From Bordetella pertussis 18323 (GTDB taxonomy: Bacteria; Pseudomonadota; Gammaproteobacteria; Burkholderiales; Burkholderiaceae_B), in the NCBI RefSeq assembly GCF_000306945.1, contig NC_018518.1, forward strand, positions 186,001 through 250,000: DNA of 64,000 bases. Reading direction: 5' to 3'. The translations under genes and the position numbers were made by a program. Of the stretch, positions 46,735-54,957 are shown piece after piece (within the stretch, counting starts at the first letter, position 1; every line of letters begins with the position of its first letter). The notes beneath the pieces are model-generated. The model worked only from the letters and a program-made list of their open reading frames with translations, was not told the origin of the DNA and did no database searches.

Positions 46735-47640
46735 CTAGCTGTCCAGGCCGATATCCAGCACCCGGGCGCTATGGGTCAGCCAGCCGATCGCCATCAGGTC
46801 CACCCCGGTGGCGGCCACCGCCGGCGCGGTCTCGGGCGTGATGCGGCCCGATGCCTCGGTGACCGCGCGCCCGTCGACCAGCGCCACCGCTTCGCGCAAG
46901 GTGTCCAGGTCCATGTTGTCCAGCAGGACCACATCCACGCCCAGGCGCAGCGCGACGCGCAATTGCTCCAGCGTGTCGACCTCGACCTCGATCTTGACCA
47001 TGTGGCCGATGGCCGCCCGCGCGCGCTGCACGGCGGCGTCGATGCCGCCAGCGATCGCCACGTGGTTGTCCTTGATCAGCACGGCATCGTCCAGCCCGTA
47101 GCGGTGGTTGCTGCCGCCGCCCACGCGCACGGCGTATTTCTGCACCGCGCGCAGGCCCGGCATGGTCTTGCGGGTGCAGGTCACCTTGGTATGGCCGGCG
47201 CCGATGGCCGCCACGATGGACGCGGTGGCCGAGGCCACGCCGCTGAGGTGGCAGAGAAAATTCAGGGCCGTGCGCTCGGCCGTCAGCATGCCGCGCGCCG
47301 GGCCGCGGATCAGCGCGATCTCGGCGCCGGGCTGCAACTGCGCGCCGTCGGGCAGCAAGGCATGGAATTCGATTTCCGGGTCGACCAGGCGAAACGCCAG
47401 GCGCGCCAGGTCCAGCCCCGCCAGCACCCCGGCCTGGCGCGCCACCAGGCGGGTCTGCGCGCGCGCCTGCGCCGGCACGATGGCGTCGGTCGTGATGTCG
47501 CCGGCACGGCCCAGGTCCTCCAGCAGCGCCGCGCGCACCAGCGGCTCGAGCATGACCTGCGGCAAGGGAGCGGGCGCCGTACGGAGCGTCGGCGCGGCGT
47601 CGATGGCGAGAGGGGCCGCCTGCCCGATATTTATGCTCAT
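46735..47640 (-). CDS. nadC: Nicotinate-nucleotide pyrophosphorylase (quinolinate phosphoribosyltransferase)
   Basis: NadC converts quinolinate and PRPP to nicotinate mononucleotide in NAD synthesis. The 301-residue protein has ERTALNFLCHLSGVAS, TCTRKTMPGLRAVQKYAV, GGGSNHRYGLDDAVLIKDNH and VDVVLLDNMDL, the standard active-site blocks. The TAG stop lies in the GCTAGC next to IS481 copy 5, so the protein is complete. The start codon overlaps a 17-bp dyad that looks like an operator. nadA and nadB are not adjacent. Confidence 0.95.
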   Translation of the reverse strand: MSINIGQAAPLAIDAAPTLRTAPAPLPQVMLEPLVRAALLEDLGRAGDITTDAIVPAQARAQTRLVARQAGVLAGLDLARLAFRLVDPEIEFHALLPDGAQLQPGAEIALIRGPARGMLTAERTALNFLCHLSGVASATASIVAAIGAGHTKVTCTRKTMPGLRAVQKYAVRVGGGSNHRYGLDDAVLIKDNHVAIAGGIDAAVQRARAAIGHMVKIEVEVDTLEQLRVALRLGVDVVLLDNMDLDTLREAVALVDGRAVTEASGRITPETAPAVAATGVDLMAIGWLTHSARVLDIGLDS

Positions 47641-47649
47641 AATGAGTAT
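47633..47649. promoter_or_regulatory. Operator-like dyad over the nadC start (site 1)
   Basis: ATGCTCATAATGAGTAT is a 17-bp inverted repeat with 7 of 8 arm pairs matching. It covers the nadC start codon and shares ATGCT-N6-GAGTAT with a second site at 47690-47706. A regulator bound here would block translation start or transcription. Confidence 0.6.
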
Positions 47650-47689
47650 TTAAGGGTCAAAAAAATGGCCACAGGGGCTGTGTTTAATT

Positions 47690-47719
47690 ATGCTATTCCT
47701 GAGTATAAAGCGCTGTCAA
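47690..47719 (-). promoter_or_regulatory. nadC promoter with operator site 2
   Basis: On the minus strand a consensus -35 TTGACA (47714-47719) and a -10-like TAGCAT (47690-47695) are 18 bases apart. The spacer and -10 overlap the second ATGCT-N6-GAGTAT copy (47690-47706). The arrangement suggests repression of nadC by the neighbouring Nudix-type regulator. Confidence 0.55.
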
Positions 47720-47741
47720 GCATTTTTCGCCCCCCCGCCGC

Positions 47742-48770
47742 CTAGAATTGCCGCGCCAGCGGCAGTTTGCTGCCGGCGATGGCGCGCTCGAGCAGCACGT
47801 CGCGGCGGAACCGGAACAGCTTGGCCGGGCGCCCCGCCGCGCCGCTGGCCATGCCGCCGGTTTCCTCGACCAGTTCCTGCTGTTCGATGAGGCGGCGGAA
47901 GTTCTGCTTGTGCAGGCCGCGGCCGGCCAGGGCCTCGACGGCCATCTGCAGCTGCAGCAGCGTGAATTCGGGCGGCATCAGTTCGAACACCACCGGCCGG
48001 TACTTGATCTTGGCGCGCAGGCGCGCAATGCCGGTGGCCAGGATGCGGCGATGGTCGTGCCGCATCGACTGCCCCGCCACCGGCAGGCCCGAGGCGTCCG
48101 GGTGGCGCGACTCGGGCACCAGCCCGGCCTCGAACAGCAGCTCGTAGCGCTGCAGGACCATGTCCTCGTTCCAGCCCGCGCCATCCAGCCCGAAGGTCAG
48201 GGCGACGCGCTGGCGGCGCTGCGCCCGGGCCGCGGCGTCGGCGCCCGCCCCGGCCCAGGCCAGCAGGCGGGGCGCGATCTCGTCGGCGATGATGGCCGGC
48301 CGGCCGGCGCGCCAGTCTTCCCATGGAAAGTAGCGATACCAGTGCTGCCAGCCCACCTGCGCCACGCCGGTGGCGCCGGCCTCGCGCGTCAGGCCCAGGT
48401 AGCTGACCGAAATGACGCGCGCTCCGGCCTCGTTGGAACGGTCGCTGTCGGCAAAGGTGTAAAGCTGTTCGACATAGCCCAGCGGGTGATGCGTCTGGGT
48501 CTCCACCCAGGCGCGCAGGCCGGCCTGCAGCGAACGGTGCGCCAGTTCGAACGGGCCGGCCGGCAGCGCGCGGGCGTCCTCGGTGGTGAGCACGCGCGGC
48601 TCTCCTTGCGTCACCGCCACCAGGACGGCTACCAATTCGGCGGAAACGGATCTGTCGAGTGCGTCGGTCAAGGCGATGGGAATGGGATACGGGAGGCGTG
48701 GCGCCGCCACGGCGCAGGCGGCGGGCGACCGGAAGCGTCGCGCCCCGATTATAGGCGGCACAAGCTGCAA
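47742..48770 (-). CDS. Nudix-like regulator of NAD biosynthesis (NadQ-type)
   Basis: The 342-residue protein combines a degenerate Nudix-like N-terminal domain (HPLGYVEQLYTFADSDR, then RVISVSYLGLTREA) and a C-terminal winged-helix region (FTLLQLQMAVEALAGRGLHK to GRPAKLFRFRRDVL). This layout matches the NadQ/NrtR type of regulators that sense NAD-related metabolites. The gene lies directly upstream of nadC, with paired operator-like sites between them, which supports the role. The start is uncertain because the first ~30 residues are Arg/Pro-rich. Confidence 0.65.
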   Translation of the reverse strand: MQLVPPIIGARRFRSPAACAVAAPRLPYPIPIALTDALDRSVSAELVAVLVAVTQGEPRVLTTEDARALPAGPFELAHRSLQAGLRAWVETQTHHPLGYVEQLYTFADSDRSNEAGARVISVSYLGLTREAGATGVAQVGWQHWYRYFPWEDWRAGRPAIIADEIAPRLLAWAGAGADAAARAQRRQRVALTFGLDGAGWNEDMVLQRYELLFEAGLVPESRHPDASGLPVAGQSMRHDHRRILATGIARLRAKIKYRPVVFELMPPEFTLLQLQMAVEALAGRGLHKQNFRRLIEQQELVEETGGMASGAAGRPAKLFRFRRDVLLERAIAGSKLPLARQF

Positions 48771-48875
48771 CAGCCGCTTGCAAAACGCTTGGATACGGGC
48801 GGGCGCGCCGGCCTAAGATGGGATGTATGCAGAACCGGCTCGGCTCCTCGCGGCGCCTGTCCCCGCAGGAACCGG

Positions 48876-48964
48876 GTGCCTGTCCCCACTGGGACAGGCA
48901 CACCGCTCTACGCCATGACCGGTTGACGGCCAAGACGGTATCTGTCTCAGCGGGGACAGGCACC
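48876..48964. repeat. REP-like palindrome, 45-base spacer and second palindrome
   Basis: GTGCCTGTCCCC/GGGACAGGCAC (48876-48901), a 45-base spacer (48902-48946) and a further half-palindrome to 48964 repeat the module at 43329-43399. Within the spacer, TACGCCATGACCGGTTGAC resembles the end of the IS1663-like transposase gene. The region from 48771 to 49014 holds no other feature that I recognise. Confidence 0.85.
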
Positions 48965-49014
48965 CGATACAGCCCGCATGACTCGATGACGCACCTGTTT
49001 CTGGAGCAGCCATC

Positions 49015-49248
49015 ATGACCAAGACCGCACGCGATTCCCAACCCGCAGACCCGCACGCGCAATCCTGGCCACACCGTCCGGTGAACGCGCGCAAGGGCAC
49101 GGACGTCATGCCCATGCCCGAGGAAGCCCCCCAGGTGGCCGGCATGCCCCGGCGCGGCCGGGCCATTGCCGAACCCGGCGATCCCGGCGTCATTACGCCC
49201 GAAGACGATGTGCTCGACACCTCGCACTTGAGCAACCCGCAACGCTGA
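49015..49248 (+). CDS. Small hydrophilic protein, function unknown
   Basis: A 77-residue frame follows GGAGC (49002-49006), 8 bases before its ATG. The product is charged and Pro-rich (PEEAPQVAGMPRRGRAIAEP, then DPGVITPEDDVLDTSHLS), with no membrane segment or Cys. Codon use is like that of neighbouring genes. I do not recognise a family; it may be a real small protein because the frame and ribosome site agree. Confidence 0.55.
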   Translation: MTKTARDSQPADPHAQSWPHRPVNARKGTDVMPMPEEAPQVAGMPRRGRAIAEPGDPGVITPEDDVLDTSHLSNPQR

Positions 49249-49463
49249 CGCAAATTCGTGGCTGGATGCGGCGCCGCCGTGCGCGCGCGCCGGCGACCGG
49301 CCATCCCCGGGGCACCGCGGCGGTGCTGCTGCGCACCAATATCCGGCGCGCAATCCCCCTTTTCGTGCTGCTTTAAAAAAACGGATCTGGTTGGTTCGTT
49401 TTAATTATTTTCGCGCGCCGCGCTTTTTTCCTAGAGTGCATTCCATGTTCCTGCAACCTTCCT

Positions 49464-50837
49464 ATGGCGCGAAACATGGAAAAGAAAATCGTACTCGTCA
49501 AACCGTATTCCGCATATGAACGGGACAAGACGCCGGCCGAGAACGCCGACCTGACCCGTGTCGAAAAAGGCTCGCCGATGGGCGAGTACCTGCGGCGCTT
49601 CTGGCAGCCCGTGGCGCTATCCGAGGAACTGGGCGAACTGCCCACGGCGGTGCGCATGTTCGGCGAAAACCTGGTGCTGTTTCGCGCTCGCAACGGCAAG
49701 CCCGGCCTGCTCGAAAAGCACTGCAGCCACCGCGGCACGTCGCTGGAGTTCGGCATCTGCGAGGAAAACGGCCTGCGCTGCTGCTACCACGGCTGGCTGT
49801 TCGGCGTGGACGGGCAGATCCTCGAAACCCCGGGAGACCCGCCCGACTCGCAGCTGCGCTTCAATGTCTGCCACGGCGCGTATCCGCTGCATGAGTACCG
49901 GGGCATCATCTTCGGGTATTTCGGCCCGCCGGCGGACAAGCCCGAGTTCCCGGTCTACGACACGTACGACATCCCCGGCGACCGCCTGGTGCCCTACTGT
50001 ATTACGTACCCGTGCAACTGGCTGCAGGTCCACGAAAACGTGATGGACCCGGCGCACGCCGTGTTCCTGCATACGCGCATCAGCTTCACGCAATTCGCCG
50101 AGGCCTGGGGCGAGCTGCCCGAAATGGACTTCGTGCCCACGCCCACCAGCATGATCTACGTCACGTCGCGCCGCTGGGAAGACAAGGTGTGGGTGCGCTC
50201 CAACGACATCGTGCTGCCCAACCTGGCGCAGGTCGGCCACATCTGGGAAGACGGGCTGACGCCCAAGGAATTCGCCCGCGTGGCGATCACGCGCTGGACC
50301 ACGCCGATCGACGACCACACCTGCCGCATCATAGGCTGGCGCCATATGCACCCGGATGCCGACCCGCGCGGCCTGGCCGACGAAAGCCTGTGCGGCGTGG
50401 AGACGGTAGATTTCTTCGGCCAGAACGGCGAGCGGCCCTACGCCGACCGCCAGCGCATGCCGGGCGATTACGACGCGCAGATTTCGCAGCGCCCGATCGC
50501 CGTGCACGCGATGGAAAACCTCACCCGCTGCGACCGCGGCGTGGCCATGCTGCGGCAGCTGCTGCGGCGCGAGTCGCGCAAGATCGCCAACGGCGAGGCG
50601 CCCGCCATCTCGCCGCTGCGCGCCAACGGCGCCACGCCCACCTACGCCCACGACACGGTGGTCAGCATCCCGCCCGCCGACACCGACGACGCGGCCTGCG
50701 TGCGCGAGATCGGCAAGGCCATCACCGCCATCGTCGTCAAGGGCGACCACCACGAACAGGCCGATCGCCCGGAACAGGTGCGCGAACGCATCCGCGCCTA
50801 CGCCGCCGAACAGGCCAGCACCGCCACCTCCGAATGA
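49464..50837 (+). CDS. Rieske non-heme iron oxygenase, large subunit
   Basis: The 457-residue protein is an aromatic-ring-hydroxylating type oxygenase resembling the phthalate/vanillate demethylase group. The [2Fe-2S] Rieske motif is C87-x-H89 ... C106-x2-H109 (HCSHRGTSLEFG, CCYHGW). The mononuclear iron site lies in ENVMDPAHAVFLHT. It needs a reductase, and a matching phthalate-dioxygenase-type reductase is encoded at 60461. The substrate is unknown. An ATG at 49476 is an alternative start. It is the first gene of the catabolic and transport run. Confidence 0.88.
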   Translation: MARNMEKKIVLVKPYSAYERDKTPAENADLTRVEKGSPMGEYLRRFWQPVALSEELGELPTAVRMFGENLVLFRARNGKPGLLEKHCSHRGTSLEFGICEENGLRCCYHGWLFGVDGQILETPGDPPDSQLRFNVCHGAYPLHEYRGIIFGYFGPPADKPEFPVYDTYDIPGDRLVPYCITYPCNWLQVHENVMDPAHAVFLHTRISFTQFAEAWGELPEMDFVPTPTSMIYVTSRRWEDKVWVRSNDIVLPNLAQVGHIWEDGLTPKEFARVAITRWTTPIDDHTCRIIGWRHMHPDADPRGLADESLCGVETVDFFGQNGERPYADRQRMPGDYDAQISQRPIAVHAMENLTRCDRGVAMLRQLLRRESRKIANGEAPAISPLRANGATPTYAHDTVVSIPPADTDDAACVREIGKAITAIVVKGDHHEQADRPEQVRERIRAYAAEQASTATSE

Positions 50838-50895
50838 GGGCCGGCCGCCACGGCGGCCCTCGCATCCCTTCGTCACCCACTACAGGACACCCAAG

Positions 50896-51534
50896 ATGAG
50901 CTCACCCGTACATCCCGGCAAAGTGGCATGGACCGGCGACAACCCCGGCATCTACCTGAAGGAGCAGGACGACGGTCCATGGACCGGCCTGGCGACGTAT
51001 TTCCACATCAATTATTCGCCCTATGGCATGGGCCGCGGCGTGCTGTTGCTGGAGCAGCCCGATATCGCCGCGACCCTGCCGCAGGCCTGCAATGTCTGCA
51101 TCACCGACAACGAGCCGCTGGCGCGCTATCTGATGAAGGAGTTCTTCGCGCGCTTCAATTCGTTCCGCGTCTCGGCCGGCACCGAGGCGATCAGCTACCT
51201 GCCGCTGACCGAGGCGCGCTCGGCCGGCGATACGCGATCGCGCTACCAGGAGATCCTGCGCTCGCGCGATATCGAAGTGGTGCTGACCTGGGACGGCCTG
51301 ACCGAGCCCTACGCGGTGGACATGCCGCCCGAGAAAGGACCCACCGGCCGCCATGAGATGTACAGCCTGTTCATCGACGCGACCGACGCCAGCATCACCC
51401 TCAACGGCAAGCCGCTGCGCGGCCGCGTCACCACACGCAACTTCGACGGCGGCAAGAAGAGCTCCGCATTCCTGGCGTTCTCGGAATCGTGGATGGAGAC
51501 GCCGTCCGACGGCACCGACAAAAGGACCACATGA
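50896..51534 (+). CDS. Conserved-looking protein of unknown function in the oxygenase-transporter run
   Basis: The 212-residue protein has no signal peptide or membrane segment. It contains FHINYSPYGMGRGVLLLE, CNVCITDNEPLARYLMKEFF and GRVTTRNFDGGKKSSAFLAF, none of which I can assign to a family. Codon use and tight spacing (58 bases after the oxygenase, overlapping livH) show that it is a real gene. A ligand-handling or non-catalytic partner of the oxygenase is possible but unproven. Confidence 0.8.
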   Translation: MSSPVHPGKVAWTGDNPGIYLKEQDDGPWTGLATYFHINYSPYGMGRGVLLLEQPDIAATLPQACNVCITDNEPLARYLMKEFFARFNSFRVSAGTEAISYLPLTEARSAGDTRSRYQEILRSRDIEVVLTWDGLTEPYAVDMPPEKGPTGRHEMYSLFIDATDASITLNGKPLRGRVTTRNFDGGKKSSAFLAFSESWMETPSDGTDKRTT

Positions 51535-52403
51535 TGACCGAGTTCCTGCAGTACCTCGTCTCGGGCCTGGTGGTGGGCTGCATCTACGGCCTGGTCGCCA
51601 TCGGCTTTACCGCCGTCTACAACGTGACCAACATCGTCAATTTCGCGCAGGGCGAGGTCTCGATGCTGGGCGCGCTGGCAACCGCCTCGATGCTGGCGGC
51701 CGGCGTTCCCCTGCCGCTGGCCGTGGTCGCCTGCGTGCTGCTGGTCGGCGCGCTGGGCGTGGTGCTGGAGCGCTTTGCGCTGCGCCCGGTGGGCAGCCAC
51801 GCGATCCGCGGCATCATCATCACCATAGGCATCAGCGTGGTACTGCAGGGACTCGCCGTGGTGACCTGGGGCACCGACGCCCAGTCGCTGCCCGCCTTCT
51901 CCGGCTCGACGCCGATCAGCGTGTACGGCGTGTCGATGCAGCCCCAGGCATTCTGGGTGCTGGGCACCAGCGTGGTGCTGATGGCGGTGCTGTACGTCTT
52001 TCTCACCCGCACGTACCTGGGCCGCAGCTTCCGCGCCTGTGCGATGAATCCGCAGGCCGCGGCGCTGATGGGCATTCCCTCGTCGGTGATGCGCGGCCTG
52101 GGCTTCTTCCTGTCGGGCGCGGTCGGCGCCATCGCCGGCATCATCATCGCGCCCATCGCGCTGATGCAGTACGACAGCGGCGCGGCGCTGGGCATCAAGG
52201 GCTTCGTCGCCTGCATCATGGGCGGCTTCGGCAACCCGGTGGGCGCGGCCGCCGGCGGCCTGCTGCTGGGGCTGCTGGAGGCCTTCTCGGCCGGCTACAT
52301 CAGTTCGGGGTTCAAGAACGCCATCGCGTTCGTCCTGCTGCTGGCCTTCCTGCTGGTGCGCCCCGGCGGACTGTTCGGCGAATTCGACAAGGTGAAGCGA
52401 TGA
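51531..52403 (+). CDS. livH: Branched-chain amino acid-type ABC transporter permease (LivH)
   Basis: The 290-residue inner-membrane permease has the LivH signatures GLVVGCIYGLVAIGFTAVYN and VNFAQGEVSMLGALA near the N terminus, and GFGNPVGAAAGGLLLGLLEA near the C terminus. It forms the channel with LivM. The ATG overlaps the previous stop by 4 bases. The imported ligand is likely the oxygenase substrate or a precursor, not a branched-chain amino acid. Confidence 0.92.
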   Translation: MMTEFLQYLVSGLVVGCIYGLVAIGFTAVYNVTNIVNFAQGEVSMLGALATASMLAAGVPLPLAVVACVLLVGALGVVLERFALRPVGSHAIRGIIITIGISVVLQGLAVVTWGTDAQSLPAFSGSTPISVYGVSMQPQAFWVLGTSVVLMAVLYVFLTRTYLGRSFRACAMNPQAAALMGIPSSVMRGLGFFLSGAVGAIAGIIIAPIALMQYDSGAALGIKGFVACIMGGFGNPVGAAAGGLLLGLLEAFSAGYISSGFKNAIAFVLLLAFLLVRPGGLFGEFDKVKR

Positions 52404-53362
52404 AGAAACTTCCACTGGTGCTCACGCTGGCCCTGCTGGCCGCGGTCTACTCCACCGGCAACGCCTATCTGATCAACCTGTTCGTCGTCTGTGCGATCTA
52501 TGCGCTGCCGGCCATCGGCCTGTCGCTGCTGGTCGGGCATTGCGGACAGATCTCGCTGGGACACGCCGCCTTCGTGGGCATAGGCGCCTACGCCGCGGCC
52601 ATCGCCTCGCAGCGCTGGGACATGGATCCATGGCTGGCCGTGCTGTTCGCCGCGGCGCTGGCGTGCGCGGCAGCATGGGCGGTGGGCAAGCTGGTGTTCC
52701 GGCTGCGCGGCCACCACCTGGCCATGGCGACGCTGGCGCTGGGCATGATCGTCCACACCGTGCTGGTCGAATGGCACGACGTCACCGGCGGCCCCGACGG
52801 CATCAGCGTGGCGGGCGTGCTCAAGGTGGGCAGCCTGGAACTGGCCTCGGACCCGGCCTTTTTCGTGCTGGGCTGGCTGGCCGTCATCGTCGCGCTGATC
52901 CTGGCCGACAACCTGATCCGCTCGCCCTTCGGGCTGGCCCTGCGCGTGGTGGGCGAAAGCGAGCTGGTGGCCGGTTCCATCGGCATCGCGCCGGCGCGCG
53001 TCAAGCAGCTCATCATGATGGCCAGCGGGGCGCTGGCCGGACTGTCGGGGGGCCTCTACACATTCTGGACGGGCTACATCAGTCCGGATCCGTTCAACGT
53101 GGCGCTGTCGATCAAGCTGCTGCTGATCGTGGCCCTGAGCGGCTTCACCGGCACCTGGCGCACGCTGGTCGGCGTGTTCTTCGTGGTGCTGGTCAGCGAG
53201 GGCATGAAATCGTTCGGCCACCTGGACGTCATCCTGTACGGCCTGCTGCTGATCCTGACCATGCTGTTCCCGGTGCAAAGGCTGGGCAACGCGCTGCGCC
53301 ACCTGCTCGCCCGCCGGGCCAACCGCGCCAAGGCGCCCGTCATCAAGGCCAATGTCCTATGA
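52400..53362 (+). CDS. livM: Branched-chain amino acid-type ABC transporter permease (LivM)
   Basis: The 320-residue second permease has GHCGQISLGHAAFVGIGAYA, HHLAMATLALGMIVHTVLVE with the following TGGPDGISV, and GGLYTFWTGYISPDPF, all typical of LivM. It overlaps livH and the fused ATPase gene by 4 bases each, so the transporter is one translational unit. Confidence 0.93.
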   Translation: MKKLPLVLTLALLAAVYSTGNAYLINLFVVCAIYALPAIGLSLLVGHCGQISLGHAAFVGIGAYAAAIASQRWDMDPWLAVLFAAALACAAAWAVGKLVFRLRGHHLAMATLALGMIVHTVLVEWHDVTGGPDGISVAGVLKVGSLELASDPAFFVLGWLAVIVALILADNLIRSPFGLALRVVGESELVAGSIGIAPARVKQLIMMASGALAGLSGGLYTFWTGYISPDPFNVALSIKLLLIVALSGFTGTWRTLVGVFFVVLVSEGMKSFGHLDVILYGLLLILTMLFPVQRLGNALRHLLARRANRAKAPVIKANVL

Positions 53363-54957
53363 ATAGCTCCGCAATCATGCTGGACGTCCAGCGCGTGGGT
53401 ATCCGGTTCGGCGGGCTGCAGGCCCTGGACGATGTGTCGTTCCAGGTCCGCCGCGGCGAAATCCTAGCCCTGATCGGCCCCAACGGCGCCGGCAAGTCGA
53501 CCCTGCTGAACATCGTCTCGGGCGCGCTTGCGCCCGGCCAGGGCAAGGTCTGTTTCGAGAACGAGGACGTGACCGGCCTGCCCGCTCACGAGGTGAACGT
53601 GCGCGGCCTGGCGCGCACTTTCCAGGCCGCCGAGATCCTGACCGCGCTGACGGTGCGCGAGAACGTCATGGCCGCCGGCGTGCGGCGCAGCGGCAGCGGC
53701 TTTCTGGCCGGGCTGGCCGGCCTGGGCTGGAAGACGGGCACGGCGCAGACGCTGTCCGAGCAGGCCATGATGCATCTGAAGACGATCGGCATGGCGGCGC
53801 TGGCCGATACCTCGGCCGCCCAGCTGACGGCCGGCCAGCAACGACTGCTGGCCGCCGCGCGCGCCCTGGCCTCGGGCGCGCGGCTGCTGTACCTGGACGA
53901 GCCCGGCGCGGGCCTGAACAGCGTCGAGAAGGACATGCTGGCGGGCGCGATCGAGCAGATCCGCGCCAACGGCGCCACGGTAGTTTTCGTCGAGCATAAT
54001 CTCGCCTTCGTGGGCCGGCTGGCCGACCGCATCGTGGTCCTGAACCATGGCCGCATCCTGGCGCAGGGCGAAGCGGCGGCGGTACGCGCCGATCCCGCCG
54101 TCATCGCCGCCTACCTCGGCAACACGGAGATCCGCCCGGGCCTGCGCCCCGAGGCCGCCAACGCCGAGGCCGCCACGGTGCTGGAGATCGACCGGCTGTC
54201 GGTGCGCTATGGCGCGCTGCAGGCGCTGTCCGATGTATCGCTGCAGGTACGCCAGGGCGAGATCGTGTCGCTGATCGGCGCCAACGGCGCCGGCAAGTCG
54301 ACCCTGCTCAAGGCGGTGGCCGGACTGCTGCGCCCGCAGGCGGGCCGGATCGCCTTTCGCGGCGCGGACCTGGCCAGCGTGCCGGCCGAGGCCCGCACCG
54401 GCGCCGGCATCGCGCTGGCGCCGGAGGGGCGCTCGCTGTTTCCCAGCCTCACGGTGCGGGAGAACCTGATGATGGGCCACTACGCCTGCGTGCGCCGCGG
54501 CGGCGTCATGCAGCTGCTGGCGCCGCGGCGCGAGACCGTGGCGGCGATGAACCAGGTCATGGAGGAAATCACCGCGCTGTTTCCGCGCCTGGCCGAGCGC
54601 ATGCACCAGCAGGCCGGCACGCTGTCCGGCGGCGAGGGCCAGATGCTGGCGATCGGACGCGCGCTCATGAGCCGCCCGCAGCTGCTGATGCTGGACGAGC
54701 CGTCGTTCGGCCTGGCGCCGCAGATCGCGCGCGAAATCCTCGAATCGCTGCCGCGCCTGACCGAGCGCGGCCTGACGGTGCTGCTGATCGAACAGAACGC
54801 GCGCGCCGCGCTGCAAGTGTCCGACCGCGGCTATGTGCTGGTCAACGGCCGGCTGGTGGCGCAGGACACCAGCGCCAGCCTGCTGGCGCGCAGCGACATC
54901 GGCGAGGCCTTCCTGGGCTGGGAAGGCGCCGACACCCCGACCCGGAGGCAGGCATGA
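53359..54957 (+). CDS. Fused LivG-LivF ABC transporter ATPase
   Basis: The 532-residue protein carries two complete ATP-binding cassettes in one chain. The LivG-like half (residues 1-255) has GPNGAGKST, then LTAGQQRLLAAARAL and YLDEPGAGLNSVE. The LivF-like half (residues 270-525) has GANGAGKST, LSGGEGQMLAIGRAL and MLDEPSFGLAP. These are normally separate genes. In the first half the ABC signature is LTAGQ and in the second LSGGE, with G replacing the usual Q after GE. A short Pro/Glu linker joins them. Both Walker motifs look active. Confidence 0.92.
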   Translation: MNSSAIMLDVQRVGIRFGGLQALDDVSFQVRRGEILALIGPNGAGKSTLLNIVSGALAPGQGKVCFENEDVTGLPAHEVNVRGLARTFQAAEILTALTVRENVMAAGVRRSGSGFLAGLAGLGWKTGTAQTLSEQAMMHLKTIGMAALADTSAAQLTAGQQRLLAAARALASGARLLYLDEPGAGLNSVEKDMLAGAIEQIRANGATVVFVEHNLAFVGRLADRIVVLNHGRILAQGEAAAVRADPAVIAAYLGNTEIRPGLRPEAANAEAATVLEIDRLSVRYGALQALSDVSLQVRQGEIVSLIGANGAGKSTLLKAVAGLLRPQAGRIAFRGADLASVPAEARTGAGIALAPEGRSLFPSLTVRENLMMGHYACVRRGGVMQLLAPRRETVAAMNQVMEEITALFPRLAERMHQQAGTLSGGEGQMLAIGRALMSRPQLLMLDEPSFGLAPQIAREILESLPRLTERGLTVLLIEQNARAALQVSDRGYVLVNGRLVAQDTSASLLARSDIGEAFLGWEGADTPTRRQA

